Source of the DNA: Prevotella sp.
GTDB taxonomy: Bacteria; Bacteroidota; Bacteroidia; Bacteroidales; Dysgonomonadaceae
Length of the DNA stretch: 34,257 nt
Assembly: GCA_031273295.1 (NCBI GenBank)
Contig: JAISSD010000195.1
Location: forward strand, 1 to 34,257
Direction of reading: 5' to 3'
Shown here: positions 24,441-32,450 of the stretch, one piece after another
How the letters are laid out: every line of letters begins with the position of its first letter
Position numbering within the stretch: position 1 is the first letter of the stretch
Notes under the pieces: model-generated
Databases searched by the model: none
The model's input: the letters and a program-made list of their open reading frames with translations, nothing else
What the model was told of the DNA's origin: nothing
Made by a program: the position numbers and the translations under genes

Positions 24441-25817
24441 TTATCTGCGTCCACCGCCGCTCCTTCCGCTACCACTGCCGGATGAGCGGCTGGCGGAAGA
24501 GGAATTACCGGAACTTCTGGAAGAAGAGCTACTGTTATAACTTGGGCGGGAACTTGAGCTGCTTGACGACCCGCTGTTGTAGCTTGGGCGGGAACTTGAG
24601 CTGCTGCTTGATGATCCGCTATTGTAGCTTGGCCGGGAGCTTGAGCTGCTTGACGACCCGCTATTGTAGCTTGGCCGGGAACTTGAATTGCTTGACGACC
24701 CGCTATTGTAACTTGGGCGGGAGCTTGAACTGCCGCTTGAGGCTTCGCTGTTATAGCTTGGACGCGTGGTTGGTCTTGTTGTAACGCCACTCGAAGAACT
24801 GCGGCTTGTGGATGTGCTACCGCTATTATAACTTGGACGCGTGGTCGGCCTTGTTTTTGTTTCGCCGGATGAAGTTCCATAACCCGGACGTGTTGATGGC
24901 CTTGCGTTTACGCTGCCTGAAGATGAACCTCTACCTGAGGATGTTCCATAACCCGGACGGGTAGATGGTCTTGCGCTTGCATTGCTTGTTGACGAACCTC
25001 GGCCTCCACCGTAGCTCGGACGCGAACTGCCGACGCTTGAACCTCGTCCGGAAGAACCGTATGAACTGCGTCCGGAAGTATATGTCGTGCGAGGACGCCC
25101 TGAATAGTTGTAATTTGAACCGGAATATCCGTGATAATGGTGATGGTGGTAGCCTCCGTACCAGCTTCCGGCATACCAGCCTCCCCAGCCCCAACTGTTA
25201 TAATACCAGGGCCTGCTCCAACCCCAGCCCCAGCCGCTGCCATAATACCATGGATCGTAATATCCTCCCCAGTAACCGCTGTAATACCACGGGTCGTACC
25301 ATGGATAGTAACTGTTATAATATCCGCCCCAACCAAAATCCACGTTGAAATTCCATCCCCGGTTACGATAATAGTTGCTGTACAGGTCATTTGTGACATA
25401 TACGTTTATCTCGTTGTCGCTGGATATCTTAACGCTATTGGACGGCTCATGGAATTTCACGATACGGTCTGTATATTGATAATCCCGATATTCATCCGTA
25501 TAAGCTGTCGAATCTTCCGGATACCGTTCATTTTCATATACAGTCGCAGACCCTCCTCTGCGGTTATAGGCGTCCACGTCTACGTTTACATTACCTTCCG
25601 TTTCCAGAGTAACCTCTCCATTGTTGCGGACAACCAATACCTGTGCAGGTTTTTGTTGCTGTTTTTGAGGGACTGTATTTTTGGCCTGTACTTCTTTTTT
25701 CTTGTTATTGTCTTTTGATTTGGAAGTAGCATAAATATCATCCCAGTCATCCTGTGCAAAAGCGATAAATGGCAATACGGACGTCAGAAACATCAGTACT
25801 AGTTTTTTTGCTTTCAT
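24441..25817 (-). CDS. Secreted protein with Trp/Tyr/Gly-rich middle and Ser-Arg-Pro-Ser-Tyr-Asn repeats
   Basis: 458 residues. The signal peptide ends near LPFIAFAQ. Residues about 18-145 are polar, with TLETEGNVNVDVDAYN and VKISSDNEINVYV. Residues about 150-235 are extremely rich in Trp, Tyr and Gly (WYDPWYYSGYWGGYY-type), then HHHHYH. From about 250 to the end it is low-complexity, with SARPSTRPGYG and at least six RPSYNSGSSSSS-type units of 14-15 residues. I do not recognise a named family. It is likely an extracellular or outer-membrane-associated protein whose tail is a flexible, possibly glycosylated stalk. A good ribosome-binding site (AGGAGAG) precedes the start. Repeat number could vary between strains. 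Confidence 0.8.
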   Translation of the reverse strand: MKAKKLVLMFLTSVLPFIAFAQDDWDDIYATSKSKDNNKKKEVQAKNTVPQKQQQKPAQVLVVRNNGEVTLETEGNVNVDVDAYNRRGGSATVYENERYPEDSTAYTDEYRDYQYTDRIVKFHEPSNSVKISSDNEINVYVTNDLYSNYYRNRGWNFNVDFGWGGYYNSYYPWYDPWYYSGYWGGYYDPWYYGSGWGWGWSRPWYYNSWGWGGWYAGSWYGGYHHHHYHGYSGSNYNYSGRPRTTYTSGRSSYGSSGRGSSVGSSRPSYGGGRGSSTSNASARPSTRPGYGTSSGRGSSSGSVNARPSTRPGYGTSSGETKTRPTTRPSYNSGSTSTSRSSSSGVTTRPTTRPSYNSEASSGSSSSRPSYNSGSSSNSSSRPSYNSGSSSSSSSRPSYNSGSSSSSSSSRPSYNSGSSSSSSSRPSYNSSSSSRSSGNSSSASRSSGSGSGRSGGGRR

Positions 25818-25966
25818 AAATTTGCTCTCCTATATTTTATTTGTTTATAACCTCTATTATTTCTGTGTTTACGGATTACTTTTCCCCGTCTGTTTAATTT
25901 TTAGACTCTCCAACCTGAAAAAGGTTTAATACCGCATCAATAAAAAGGGTATGAATAGAGAATAAA

Positions 25967-25974
25967 CAAATATA
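25967..25974 (-). promoter_or_regulatory. -7 element of the Ser-rich protein gene
   Basis: CAAATATA on the plus strand reads TATATTTG on the minus strand, a TAnnTTTG match, about 150 bases before the start codon. This implies a rather long 5' leader. Confidence 0.4.
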
Positions 25975-26214
25975 CGATATTTATTTTTTTATTCAATTAG
26001 TTTATACATGAAAGATGCAATCAAACAGTTTTTTGTTGCATTTCTTTATATTAAAAAGCGGTAAAAAAGAGTAACCGCCGTCTACGCTATGCACAAGCGG
26101 CAATTTTTACAGTTAGCAGTAAACGTTAACAGGTAACCGGGATACAGGAATCGCTCTCCTTGCTACCTGCATCCCGTAGAGATGCAACCCTGCTGTTAGA
26201 GAAGGTAATTGAAA

Positions 26215-26448
26215 ATGAAGAATGAAGAATGAGGAATGAAGAATGAAGAATGAAGAATGAAGAATGAAGAATGAAGAATGAAGAATGAGGAATGAAGAAT
26301 GAGGAATGAAGAATGAAGAATGAAGAATGAGGAATGAAGAATGAGGAATGAGGAATGAGGAATGAGGAATGAGGAATGAAGAATGAGGAATGAGGAATGA
26401 GGAATGAAGAATGAAGAATGAGGAATGAAGAATGAAGAATGAGGAATT
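26215..26448. repeat. Heptamer microsatellite GAATGAA/GAATGAG, about 33 units
   Basis: A nearly pure run of seven-base units (GAATGAA or GAATGAG). Because seven is not a multiple of three, every frame on the minus strand stays open and reads the same seven-residue pattern (HSSFFIL). Related to the tract at 11187-11417. Confidence 0.9.
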
Positions 26449-26462
26449 AAAACGGAAGAATC

Positions 26463-26563
26463 GGAAAGGGCGCAAAGCATTTCCTTTGCGTTCTTTGCGG
26501 ATTCTTTGTATCCTTTGCGTTAAAAATTTTGGAATATCCCCAATCGCTTCGCTTCATTGGGGG
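26463..26563. repeat. CTTTGCG-type repeat copy 4 plus TCCCCAAT hairpin
   Basis: GCGCAAAG, CCTTTGCG, TTCTTTGCGG and CCTTTGCGTTAAAA blocks (26463-26527) are followed by TCCCCAATCGC and its inverted partner ATTGGGGG (26537-26563). Same modules as 9416-9525. Confidence 0.5.
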
Positions 26564-26801
26564 TTACTCGCATTAAAGACCTCCGGCCTTTTTTCCCTCC
26601 CTGCCGGAAAAGATGTGGACGGGGGCAGACAGGTTTGGATTGTGCGGTTGGCCGGCGGTATCAACGGGCGTGACAACTGTTTGTCATTTGCAACGCAACG
26701 GGAATGTGGCCTGACAAAAATCAACAAATGGAAGATATTGCCAGCAAACACCCCCTGAAATCGTGAAAAAAGATGTGTAGATACTATTGATTTGTGAAAA
26801 C

Positions 26802-29800
26802 TCAATCATATATGACATCTATTTGTGTAAGTTTGTCAAGTTCAGATTTAATAGATTTTTTAATTTCTTTGATTTTTCGATTTTTTTCTGCTATTTCATT
26901 TTGGACAATAATGTCAAAATCGCCATTGGCATTGACAGGTATATCTATTTCAATATCTCCAACCATAAAGGGTGGTAATGCAGTATATTCATTCTCGCCA
27001 TTAACTCCAATGCGGCCTTTTTTATTCGCCCTTAATAGTGGTTCCAGAATTTGCTTTATATAAGCTAAATTAATTTTTGTGGTTTTAGGAAATAAAAGTC
27101 CTCTGTGATTAGTCGCAGAAAATTTGGAATTATGTTCCATAATAAAACCCGCAAGTCCATCTATGGCCCAACTAAGACAAGGCGTATTATAATCAAATGT
27201 GTCAATATATGCAAAAGGGCCAAATGTATTACCTGAAAAAACAGGATAATCCCCTTGATGAGAATTGATATACCGTTTAATGTATTTACCATTGCCTCTT
27301 GCTATATCGAAAACATCTTTAACTTTCACAGAAATAACACTGCTATGCGCCACTATTTCAATATTGAATTCTTCAATCTCTTTTTTATAATCTTGAATTT
27401 TGGATATTAATTCTGAAATATATTCGTATTTTTCGATTATTTCTTTTTGTTTGTCCAAATCAATATTATTGTTTTCATCGAATGGAATTTCAATAGAAAC
27501 ATTCTTCATGTTCTTTAGAGACGCTCTCAAACCTCTATCAAATCCATATTTAAATTTAACTTTGTCGAGTTGGATCATTAAATATTCAGGCAAAATATTT
27601 TCATTCAAAATTCTAATTGCTCCGCAATGGTCTGTTGTTACAAATGGTGTAAACTTAGGGATAAAGTTGTATTCAAAATTACCATCAATACCCCAAAGTA
27701 CAAAGTTCTTGGTAAAATCAGAAATATTACTTTTATTATGAAATGATATAGGCTCTTTTACATTTGCACTGTAGACAGGCATATTTCCTCGAATAAGAAT
27801 CAGGTCTTTTTTTACCAGTCTTTTACCTATAAAAAGTTCAAAATATCTCTTGTCTGTTAAAAATATTTGTTGATAATTACTTACTGATTTTTTTTTTTCG
27901 GCTACTTCTTTTAGTAACCCTGAATATTCTTTTAGTGTTTCTGAAATATCATTTGCTAATTCACAGAATCCGGCAATGTCAATAGTTTTATCTTCTTCAA
28001 TAATTCCTAAATCAATTTGTTCTTCCTTGGTCCACCAGCGCTCTATGCTCCAATGCGCTTCCGGGTCGAATTTCGATACAGGTTGAATTTTACAACGCTT
28101 GTCATTGTATTTGAATGCTTTTTTTGCATTTTTAAACTGGTTAAACCAATCTACTGCTTCTGTCAAATCATTTTGTTCAATATCAAAACGATATATATCA
28201 CGACTTTCCCCTATTTCACTGACCAAATAAGTAAAGACCGGGTCTATTTGTTTCTCTGATTTATTTATCTTTTTAGTAAGACAAAGAATGTAAGTCTTTT
28301 TCGGTGTAGTGAAAAATGTTTTTAATGGCAACGAGATAATCCCGTCAATAAAACACTCGTCTAAAATAAATTGACGAAGATTCTTGTCATTCTGTCGATT
28401 GAAAATACCGTCAGGCACAACAACGAATGCTTTTCCACCCGGCTTCAATGCTCGTATGATCCATTCCATAAACAAACCCTCAACACCCATGGCATTAACT
28501 TTGTAATGGCTCTGAATGCCACTTCTTGCAATTTCTTCTTTTAGATTACTGCTTCCGGTAGTTACATACGGTGGATTTGTCAGTATCAAATCTATTGTTC
28601 CCTCATGGTCTATATCGCGCAACGTTCCAAGTATATTTTTTGTTTTTAACTCAAACGTATCGTTAAATACATCAGCAAATTGAGTTGTTAAGTCAGAATT
28701 TTTCCTAATCATATCCGACATGTATATTAACATATTGGCTTTAGCAAGTATAATTGTTTTTTGTTCCTCTTTGTCAAAACCTTTATCAATGCCAATTAAT
28801 TTAATTCTCCGAATGAATTTACCATTATCGACTTTATAAAAATGTTCAATATTATTATTAATTAGTAATGGTTCTAACAAAAATTTCCCCACACCACAAG
28901 CAGGGTCGCAAATTGTAATATTATCCTTTATTTCTGATTCAGCCATTCTTACAATAGCTCTTACAACTTTTAGAGGCGTAAAATATTGTCCCCAATTTTT
29001 CTTGCTGATGCTTTCTTTTAGAAATGTTTCAAATAGTTTGCTCTTGAAATCTTTATCAATGTTCTTGAATTCGCCTCCACCATCTTTCTCGTTTCCAAAT
29101 TTTTTTAAGATAGTATGAAAAACTGTCCCGTAACCGGCTACGGCTGATTCATCTTTACTGACAAATATGGTTCCGTTGATTATAGTGGTATTATCTTTTT
29201 TTCCTGCGGGAAATAGTTTTTTTATATGTGGACGTACTGTTTTTGCATAGTACTCCAAGACCTCGTCTTCACTCTCGTTTCCAAACATAGTCATGATAAA
29301 ATCATAATTAACGTGGGATTTAAGAACATTTAAGTCACTAAGGTATTTAAAAATAAATAATTCAACAAAAGTATACAGACAGTTTTCAGGTGTTGCGCCT
29401 GCCGCCATCCATAAATCCTGCCAAACACTTTTTGCCAATTTTGTAGGGTCTTTTAATCGAGGTTCTTTTATTTGAGAGTTAGTATTGTCAATACTATCAA
29501 TAATTTGTTCTATCAGTTTAGGTAAATCAGCATTTTTGATATTAAAGTTCTCCTTTAAAGAGAGACCTTTTTCATCTGAAATTTCTTCTCCATTGAGAAC
29601 ATTAATCCAAATTGTATCAATGCTATCTGTAAGTATTAAAATCTTCGCATGCAGAACTTGAGCAACATCTATGCCTTGTCTTAAAGCATCATCTTTTTGC
29701 TTCGCTGTTTTAAACTTGGAGGTGTCTTTATATTCTACAATCGCAATTACTTCTTTTTTTGAAGTTAGAATCCCATCCGGCTTTCTTTTTTCAAAGGTTT

Positions 29801-29933
29801 TATAATCTTTTTTTGGAATTATTCCTGCATTTTTAAGAGCATTGAGTGTCGTGTTTCCTATGTTTCGGAAATCCCACTTCCCTATTTTTTCGGGATTATT
29901 TATCAAGTCTCTTTGTAATAATTCTTCGCTCAT
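26802..29933 (-). CDS. Single-chain restriction-modification enzyme: nuclease, N6-adenine methyltransferase and specificity domains fused
   Basis: 1043 residues. The N-terminal nuclease domain has a PD-(D/E)xK site: P52-D53, then E67-Y68-K69 in IVEYKD. A helical HsdM-like segment (about 165-310) follows. The methyltransferase has GQYFTP (315-320), the SAM-binding DPACGVGKF (343-351) and the catalytic NPPY (453-456). From about 660 on are two HsdS-like target-recognition halves, recognised by GNMPVYSANVKEPI and GDYPVFSGNTFGPF, with coiled-coil linkers (KIQDYKKEIEEFN). No helicase motor is seen, so this is a type IIG-like enzyme rather than type I. Two specificity halves suggest a bipartite DNA target. 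It is translated 6 bases after the XRE regulator, in one operon. Confidence 0.88.
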   Translation of the reverse strand: MSEELLQRDLINNPEKIGKWDFRNIGNTTLNALKNAGIIPKKDYKTFEKRKPDGILTSKKEVIAIVEYKDTSKFKTAKQKDDALRQGIDVAQVLHAKILILTDSIDTIWINVLNGEEISDEKGLSLKENFNIKNADLPKLIEQIIDSIDNTNSQIKEPRLKDPTKLAKSVWQDLWMAAGATPENCLYTFVELFIFKYLSDLNVLKSHVNYDFIMTMFGNESEDEVLEYYAKTVRPHIKKLFPAGKKDNTTIINGTIFVSKDESAVAGYGTVFHTILKKFGNEKDGGGEFKNIDKDFKSKLFETFLKESISKKNWGQYFTPLKVVRAIVRMAESEIKDNITICDPACGVGKFLLEPLLINNNIEHFYKVDNGKFIRRIKLIGIDKGFDKEEQKTIILAKANMLIYMSDMIRKNSDLTTQFADVFNDTFELKTKNILGTLRDIDHEGTIDLILTNPPYVTTGSSNLKEEIARSGIQSHYKVNAMGVEGLFMEWIIRALKPGGKAFVVVPDGIFNRQNDKNLRQFILDECFIDGIISLPLKTFFTTPKKTYILCLTKKINKSEKQIDPVFTYLVSEIGESRDIYRFDIEQNDLTEAVDWFNQFKNAKKAFKYNDKRCKIQPVSKFDPEAHWSIERWWTKEEQIDLGIIEEDKTIDIAGFCELANDISETLKEYSGLLKEVAEKKKSVSNYQQIFLTDKRYFELFIGKRLVKKDLILIRGNMPVYSANVKEPISFHNKSNISDFTKNFVLWGIDGNFEYNFIPKFTPFVTTDHCGAIRILNENILPEYLMIQLDKVKFKYGFDRGLRASLKNMKNVSIEIPFDENNNIDLDKQKEIIEKYEYISELISKIQDYKKEIEEFNIEIVAHSSVISVKVKDVFDIARGNGKYIKRYINSHQGDYPVFSGNTFGPFAYIDTFDYNTPCLSWAIDGLAGFIMEHNSKFSATNHRGLLFPKTTKINLAYIKQILEPLLRANKKGRIGVNGENEYTALPPFMVGDIEIDIPVNANGDFDIIVQNEIAEKNRKIKEIKKSIKSELDKLTQIDVIYD

Positions 29934-29939
29934 AATGGA

Positions 29940-30263
29940 TTAGAATTTAAATTCGCCTTGTATTGAATTTTTATTTCTCAAATACTCAACGGTATCTTCT
30001 GCCACAACAAACACCTTTTCTGTACATTTGTTTTCGTATGCTTCCGTTGCGAATTTGTCTGCAAAAAACAGGTCTTTTACTTCCTGTAAATCTATCTGAA
30101 ACAAATTGGACAATTCTGATAACTTGTCCTTGCTGATTTTTTTAGCGCCATTTTCTATTCGACTTATAGCGCTGGAATTAATACCAATCTTAGCTCCAAA
30201 CTCGGTTTGAGTCCAACCTTGCTTTTCCCGTTCTTTCTTTATAAAATATCCAAAACTTGCCAT
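29940..30263 (-). CDS. XRE-family regulator (C-protein-like) of the restriction-modification gene
   Basis: 107 residues from the ATG at 30263 (MASFGYFIKKEREKQGW). The frame can be extended to a TTG at 30296, but that start would lie inside the operator-like repeats. The helix-turn-helix is plain: WTQTEFGAKIGINSSAISRIENGAKK. The C-terminal half (about 60-107) is unknown and may mediate dimers. Its stop is 6 bases before the restriction-modification start, so the two are co-expressed. This is the layout of controller proteins that time expression of nuclease and methyltransferase. The role is inferred. Confidence 0.85.
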   Translation of the reverse strand: MASFGYFIKKEREKQGWTQTEFGAKIGINSSAISRIENGAKKISKDKLSELSNLFQIDLQEVKDLFFADKFATEAYENKCTEKVFVVAEDTVEYLRNKNSIQGEFKF

Positions 30264-30268
30264 ATTTG

Positions 30269-30295
30269 TGATTTGATCATTTTTTGATTTGATCA
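30269..30295 (-). promoter_or_regulatory. Operator-like pair of 11-bp direct repeats before the XRE gene
   Basis: TGATTTGATCA occurs at 30269-30279 and exactly again at 30285-30295, 16 bases apart, with TTGATCAA palindromes at the core. The pair begins 6 bases upstream of the XRE start codon and lies just downstream of a promoter element at 30304-30311. Binding of the XRE protein here would block its own transcript. Confidence 0.6.
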
Positions 30296-30303
30296 ATTTT
30301 TTA

Positions 30304-30311
30304 CAAATGTA
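30304..30311 (-). promoter_or_regulatory. -7 element of the XRE/restriction-modification operon
   Basis: CAAATGTA on the plus strand reads TACATTTG on the minus strand, a perfect TAnnTTTG. The predicted transcription start would fall at the edge of the operator-like repeats. No -33 TTTG was seen. Confidence 0.5.
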
Positions 30312-30427
30312 TAATAAACTTTTGAATCAGAAGATATCTAAATAATAAATTAACTGTAAATTTTCTATGCAAATTCGCAATATGCAGATTTTAAATTGCT
30401 TGTCATTGTGCCTGATACAGTTTTGTT

Positions 30428-30577
30428 GTGAATCTTTTAGGCGATCGCCATACAGATATTAAAACGCTTGCAGCGCTTCCAAGTCATAGCGGACGGAAAT
30501 ACATAGCGGAATATACTCGTGCTGTCGATTTATTGATAGAAAAAGCGGTCAACGCTTTGCCGGAACTAACTGTATGA
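30428..30577 (+). pseudogene. Short protein-like fragment of unknown origin
   Basis: A GTG at 30428 opens 49 codons reading VNLLGDRHTDIKTLAALPSH, followed by SGRKYIAEYTRAVDLLIEKA, to a TGA at 30575. Composition and codon use look coding, yet it is too short to be a normal protein and has no start region. It may be the 3' end of a gene removed by the neighbouring IS events. No family was recognised. Confidence 0.3.
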
Positions 30578-30589
30578 TACTGATTTGCC

Positions 30590-30720
30590 GTTTATGTATT
30601 AGTTTATGAATCGGGATTTTGCGGTTTTTCGGTGCGCTATGTATTAATAGCCTCGGGGGCAGATAATACATAGTCAATGCCGCAGATGTATCCGGAACTC
30701 AAAAAGAAAAGATAAACAAG
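30590..30720 (+). mobile_element. Remnant of an IS110-family transposase
   Basis: One frame reads VLVYESGFCGFSVRYVLIAS (from 30590) up to a stop near 30670. After a frameshift, another reads VNAADVSGTQKEKINK (30673-30720). Together these match the YEAGFCGF ... VNAADVPTTxKEK segment of IS110-type transposases, from the start of the RNase H-like domain. The reading frame is broken and no ends were found, so the element is dead. The rest of the spacer up to 31046 has no recognised gene. Confidence 0.6.
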
Positions 30721-31046
30721 CAGGTGTTCATGTGTGTTGCAGATTGAAAAAAGTCATGTCGAAAAAAATGAAATAACCGCTGATAATCAACGTCATAGAA
30801 ATAGCTAGGAATTTTAACAATAAAAAGTTTCAAAATGCCTCCGCGCTTTGGTTTTTTATATTTATTTTTGTCGAAATTTTATTTAATTACACTGTAAACC
30901 AATATCTTATGAAATGATTAAAAATATAAGGCGTAATCAATGTATATGAAAAAAAACGCCGACACACGGGAGCTGACGAGTTCTGTCTTATCCAAGTGCA
31001 TACGCTACTCGGTTCCTTGATAATGATAACAACAGAAGAATAAAAT

Positions 31047-32132
31047 ATGGATGCAATAGACAAATTACTAAAAGAATGGCAGTCGTTACAGCCTTTGAAG
31101 CCGGAAGACCGACAACGCCTGGATAAAAAGTTCATGTTGGATTTTAATTACAATTCCAATCATTTGGAGGGTAATACCTTGACTTATGGTCAAACAAAAC
31201 TTTTATTTCTATTCGGCGAAACAACCGGAAATGCCAGTTTAAAAGACTATGAAGAGATGAAAGCGCACAACGTAGGTTTGGAAATGATAAAAATGGAAGC
31301 GTTGGACAAGGAACGAACGCTATCGGAAACTTTTATCCGTGAATTGAATAACACTATACTGGTACGCAATTTTTGGAAAAATTCAGAGACAGCATCAGGG
31401 CGACCCACCCGTTATGAAATTAAAGTTGGCGCATATAAAACCCGTCCTAATTCGGTAATAACGGCAACAGGAGAACTGTTTGAATATGCCTCTCCCGAAG
31501 AAACGCCTGCACTCATGACGGATTTGGTGACATGGTATCGTGAAGAAGAAAGGAAAAAGGTATTGTCGCCTGTTGAATTAGCCGCCCTGTTTCATTATCG
31601 CTATATCCGGATTCACCCGTTTGAGGACGGGAACGGTCGCATTGCTCGATTATTGGTCAATTATATTTTGCTGAGAAATAATTATCCGATGATAGTAATT
31701 CAAAGCAAAGAAAAAGAATCTTATTTAAAAGTTCTTCATCAATGCGATGTTGCTGTGGGAAACGTTCCTTCGGATGGAGCTTTGGCTAAATTAAAACAGA
31801 TTGAGCCATTTGTCGATTTTATTGAATCAAAAATCAGTAAAACGCTTTCTGATAATATTGAAACCGTCAAAACTCAAAAAGGTGGTACAATTAGTTCTGT
31901 TTGGTGGTACAATGGCGATCGGATTACCATCAAAAACGCAAACCGGCAACAGATCACAGAGCTGCTTGTTATGAATCCAACTATCACAGTAAGAGAACTT
32001 TCCGAAAAGTTGAGTATTAATAGATCAGCCGTTCAAAAGCATTTGGCTAGCTTGAAAGCAAAAGATTACATTTTCCGAAAAGGTGGTACAAGAGGAGAAT
32101 GGATCATAAACGTTGAAAGTATCGACAATTGA
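31047..32132 (+). CDS. Fic family AMP-transferase with C-terminal winged helix-turn-helix
   Basis: 361 residues. The Fic core has the full catalytic motif HPFEDGNGRIAR (H190-R201), so it can transfer AMP (or a related group) to a hydroxyl side chain of a target protein. An N-terminal inhibitory motif of the form (S/T)xxxE(G/N) is present at S37-N-H-L-E41-G42, the arrangement of self-inhibited Fic proteins. After a helical region comes a winged helix-turn-helix (ITVRELSEKLSINRSAVQKHL), which suggests control of transcription or DNA-bound action. Target unknown. It stands alone between IS remnants, which points to acquisition by transfer. The 3' half contains copies of GGTGGTACAA. Confidence 0.92.
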   Translation: MDAIDKLLKEWQSLQPLKPEDRQRLDKKFMLDFNYNSNHLEGNTLTYGQTKLLFLFGETTGNASLKDYEEMKAHNVGLEMIKMEALDKERTLSETFIRELNNTILVRNFWKNSETASGRPTRYEIKVGAYKTRPNSVITATGELFEYASPEETPALMTDLVTWYREEERKKVLSPVELAALFHYRYIRIHPFEDGNGRIARLLVNYILLRNNYPMIVIQSKEKESYLKVLHQCDVAVGNVPSDGALAKLKQIEPFVDFIESKISKTLSDNIETVKTQKGGTISSVWWYNGDRITIKNANRQQITELLVMNPTITVRELSEKLSINRSAVQKHLASLKAKDYIFRKGGTRGEWIINVESIDN

Positions 32133-32175
32133 GTGGTACAAAAAGGTGGTACAATCATTTTTCAGGGTGGTACAA
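31881..32175 (+). repeat. Six copies of GGTGGTACAA in and after the Fic gene
   Basis: Exact copies start at 31881, 31903, 32082, 32145 and 32166, and AGTGGTACAA starts at 32132. The first and third are read as Gly-Gly-Thr (KGGT), the second is read in another frame as Trp-Trp-Tyr (VWWYNG), and the last three lie at or beyond the stop codon. Conservation of the bases across frames points to a DNA-level repeat. GGTI-type protein repeats are known in related proteins, so a decayed tandem array is the likely origin. Confidence 0.75.
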
Positions 32176-32204
32176 CAAGATAATTATAAATGAATACAAA
32201 GCAA

Positions 32205-32354
32205 TCAAGACAAAAAGGAACGGTAGCCTTTATACCTCGGGGCATGACAGCCGGTAAATTGCCGGGAGCAACTTTTGCACATATAATTCTGTTTTTGTGA
32301 CTGCTTTTTCCCGTTTTTCGTTATTTTTGCGGCTTGATGATCAGGGTCGTGAAG
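32205..32354 (-). mobile_element. Remnant of an IS1-family transposase, zinc-finger part
   Basis: The minus strand reads HQAAKITKNGKKQSQKQNYM, then CKSCSRQF and YKGYRS. This is the N-terminal zinc-finger region of IS1-type transposases (CxxC, KNG, KQNYxCKxCxRQF). The first cysteine pair is replaced (HDPDH), only the second CxxC remains, and the catalytic part is absent. It sits in the spacer between fic and aroB. Confidence 0.55.
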
Positions 32355-32400
32355 TTCCGTCTTTATTTTCACAAAACAAAAATATCCGGATACTGTTACA

Positions 32401-32433
32401 TTTGGCTCGGCTGACCCTTGGTTGTTATCTTTT
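32401..32433 (+). promoter_or_regulatory. Promoter of aroB
   Basis: TTTG at 32401-32404 and TATCTTTT at 32426-32433 match the -33 and -7 elements, 21 bases apart. The start codon at 32451 follows with a short leader. Confidence 0.55.
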
Positions 32434-32450
32434 ATAAAAAATAAAACCCG

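Larger units (their letters stand above)
25975..26801. other. Gene-free spacer with microsatellite and intergenic repeats
   Basis: About 830 bases between the Ser-rich gene promoter and the restriction-modification gene. It holds a GCATCCCGTAGAGATGC palindrome (26170-26186), the heptamer tract 26215-26448, and a composite CTTTGCG/TCCCCAAT repeat (26463-26563). Open frames over the heptamer tract reading FILHSSF-type repeats are products of the tract, not genes. Confidence 0.6.

Noticed and set aside
24401..25718. Several long plus- and minus-strand frames overlapping the Ser-rich gene (up to 195 codons)
   Set aside because: They are shadows of a low-complexity gene. The minus-strand 458-residue frame alone has a signal peptide, ribosome-binding site, promoter and terminator.
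26113..26480. Two long minus-strand open frames reading repeated FILHSSF/IPHSSF peptides
   Set aside because: They are the translation of the heptamer microsatellite, open in every frame because the unit has no stop codon. There is no start region or family.
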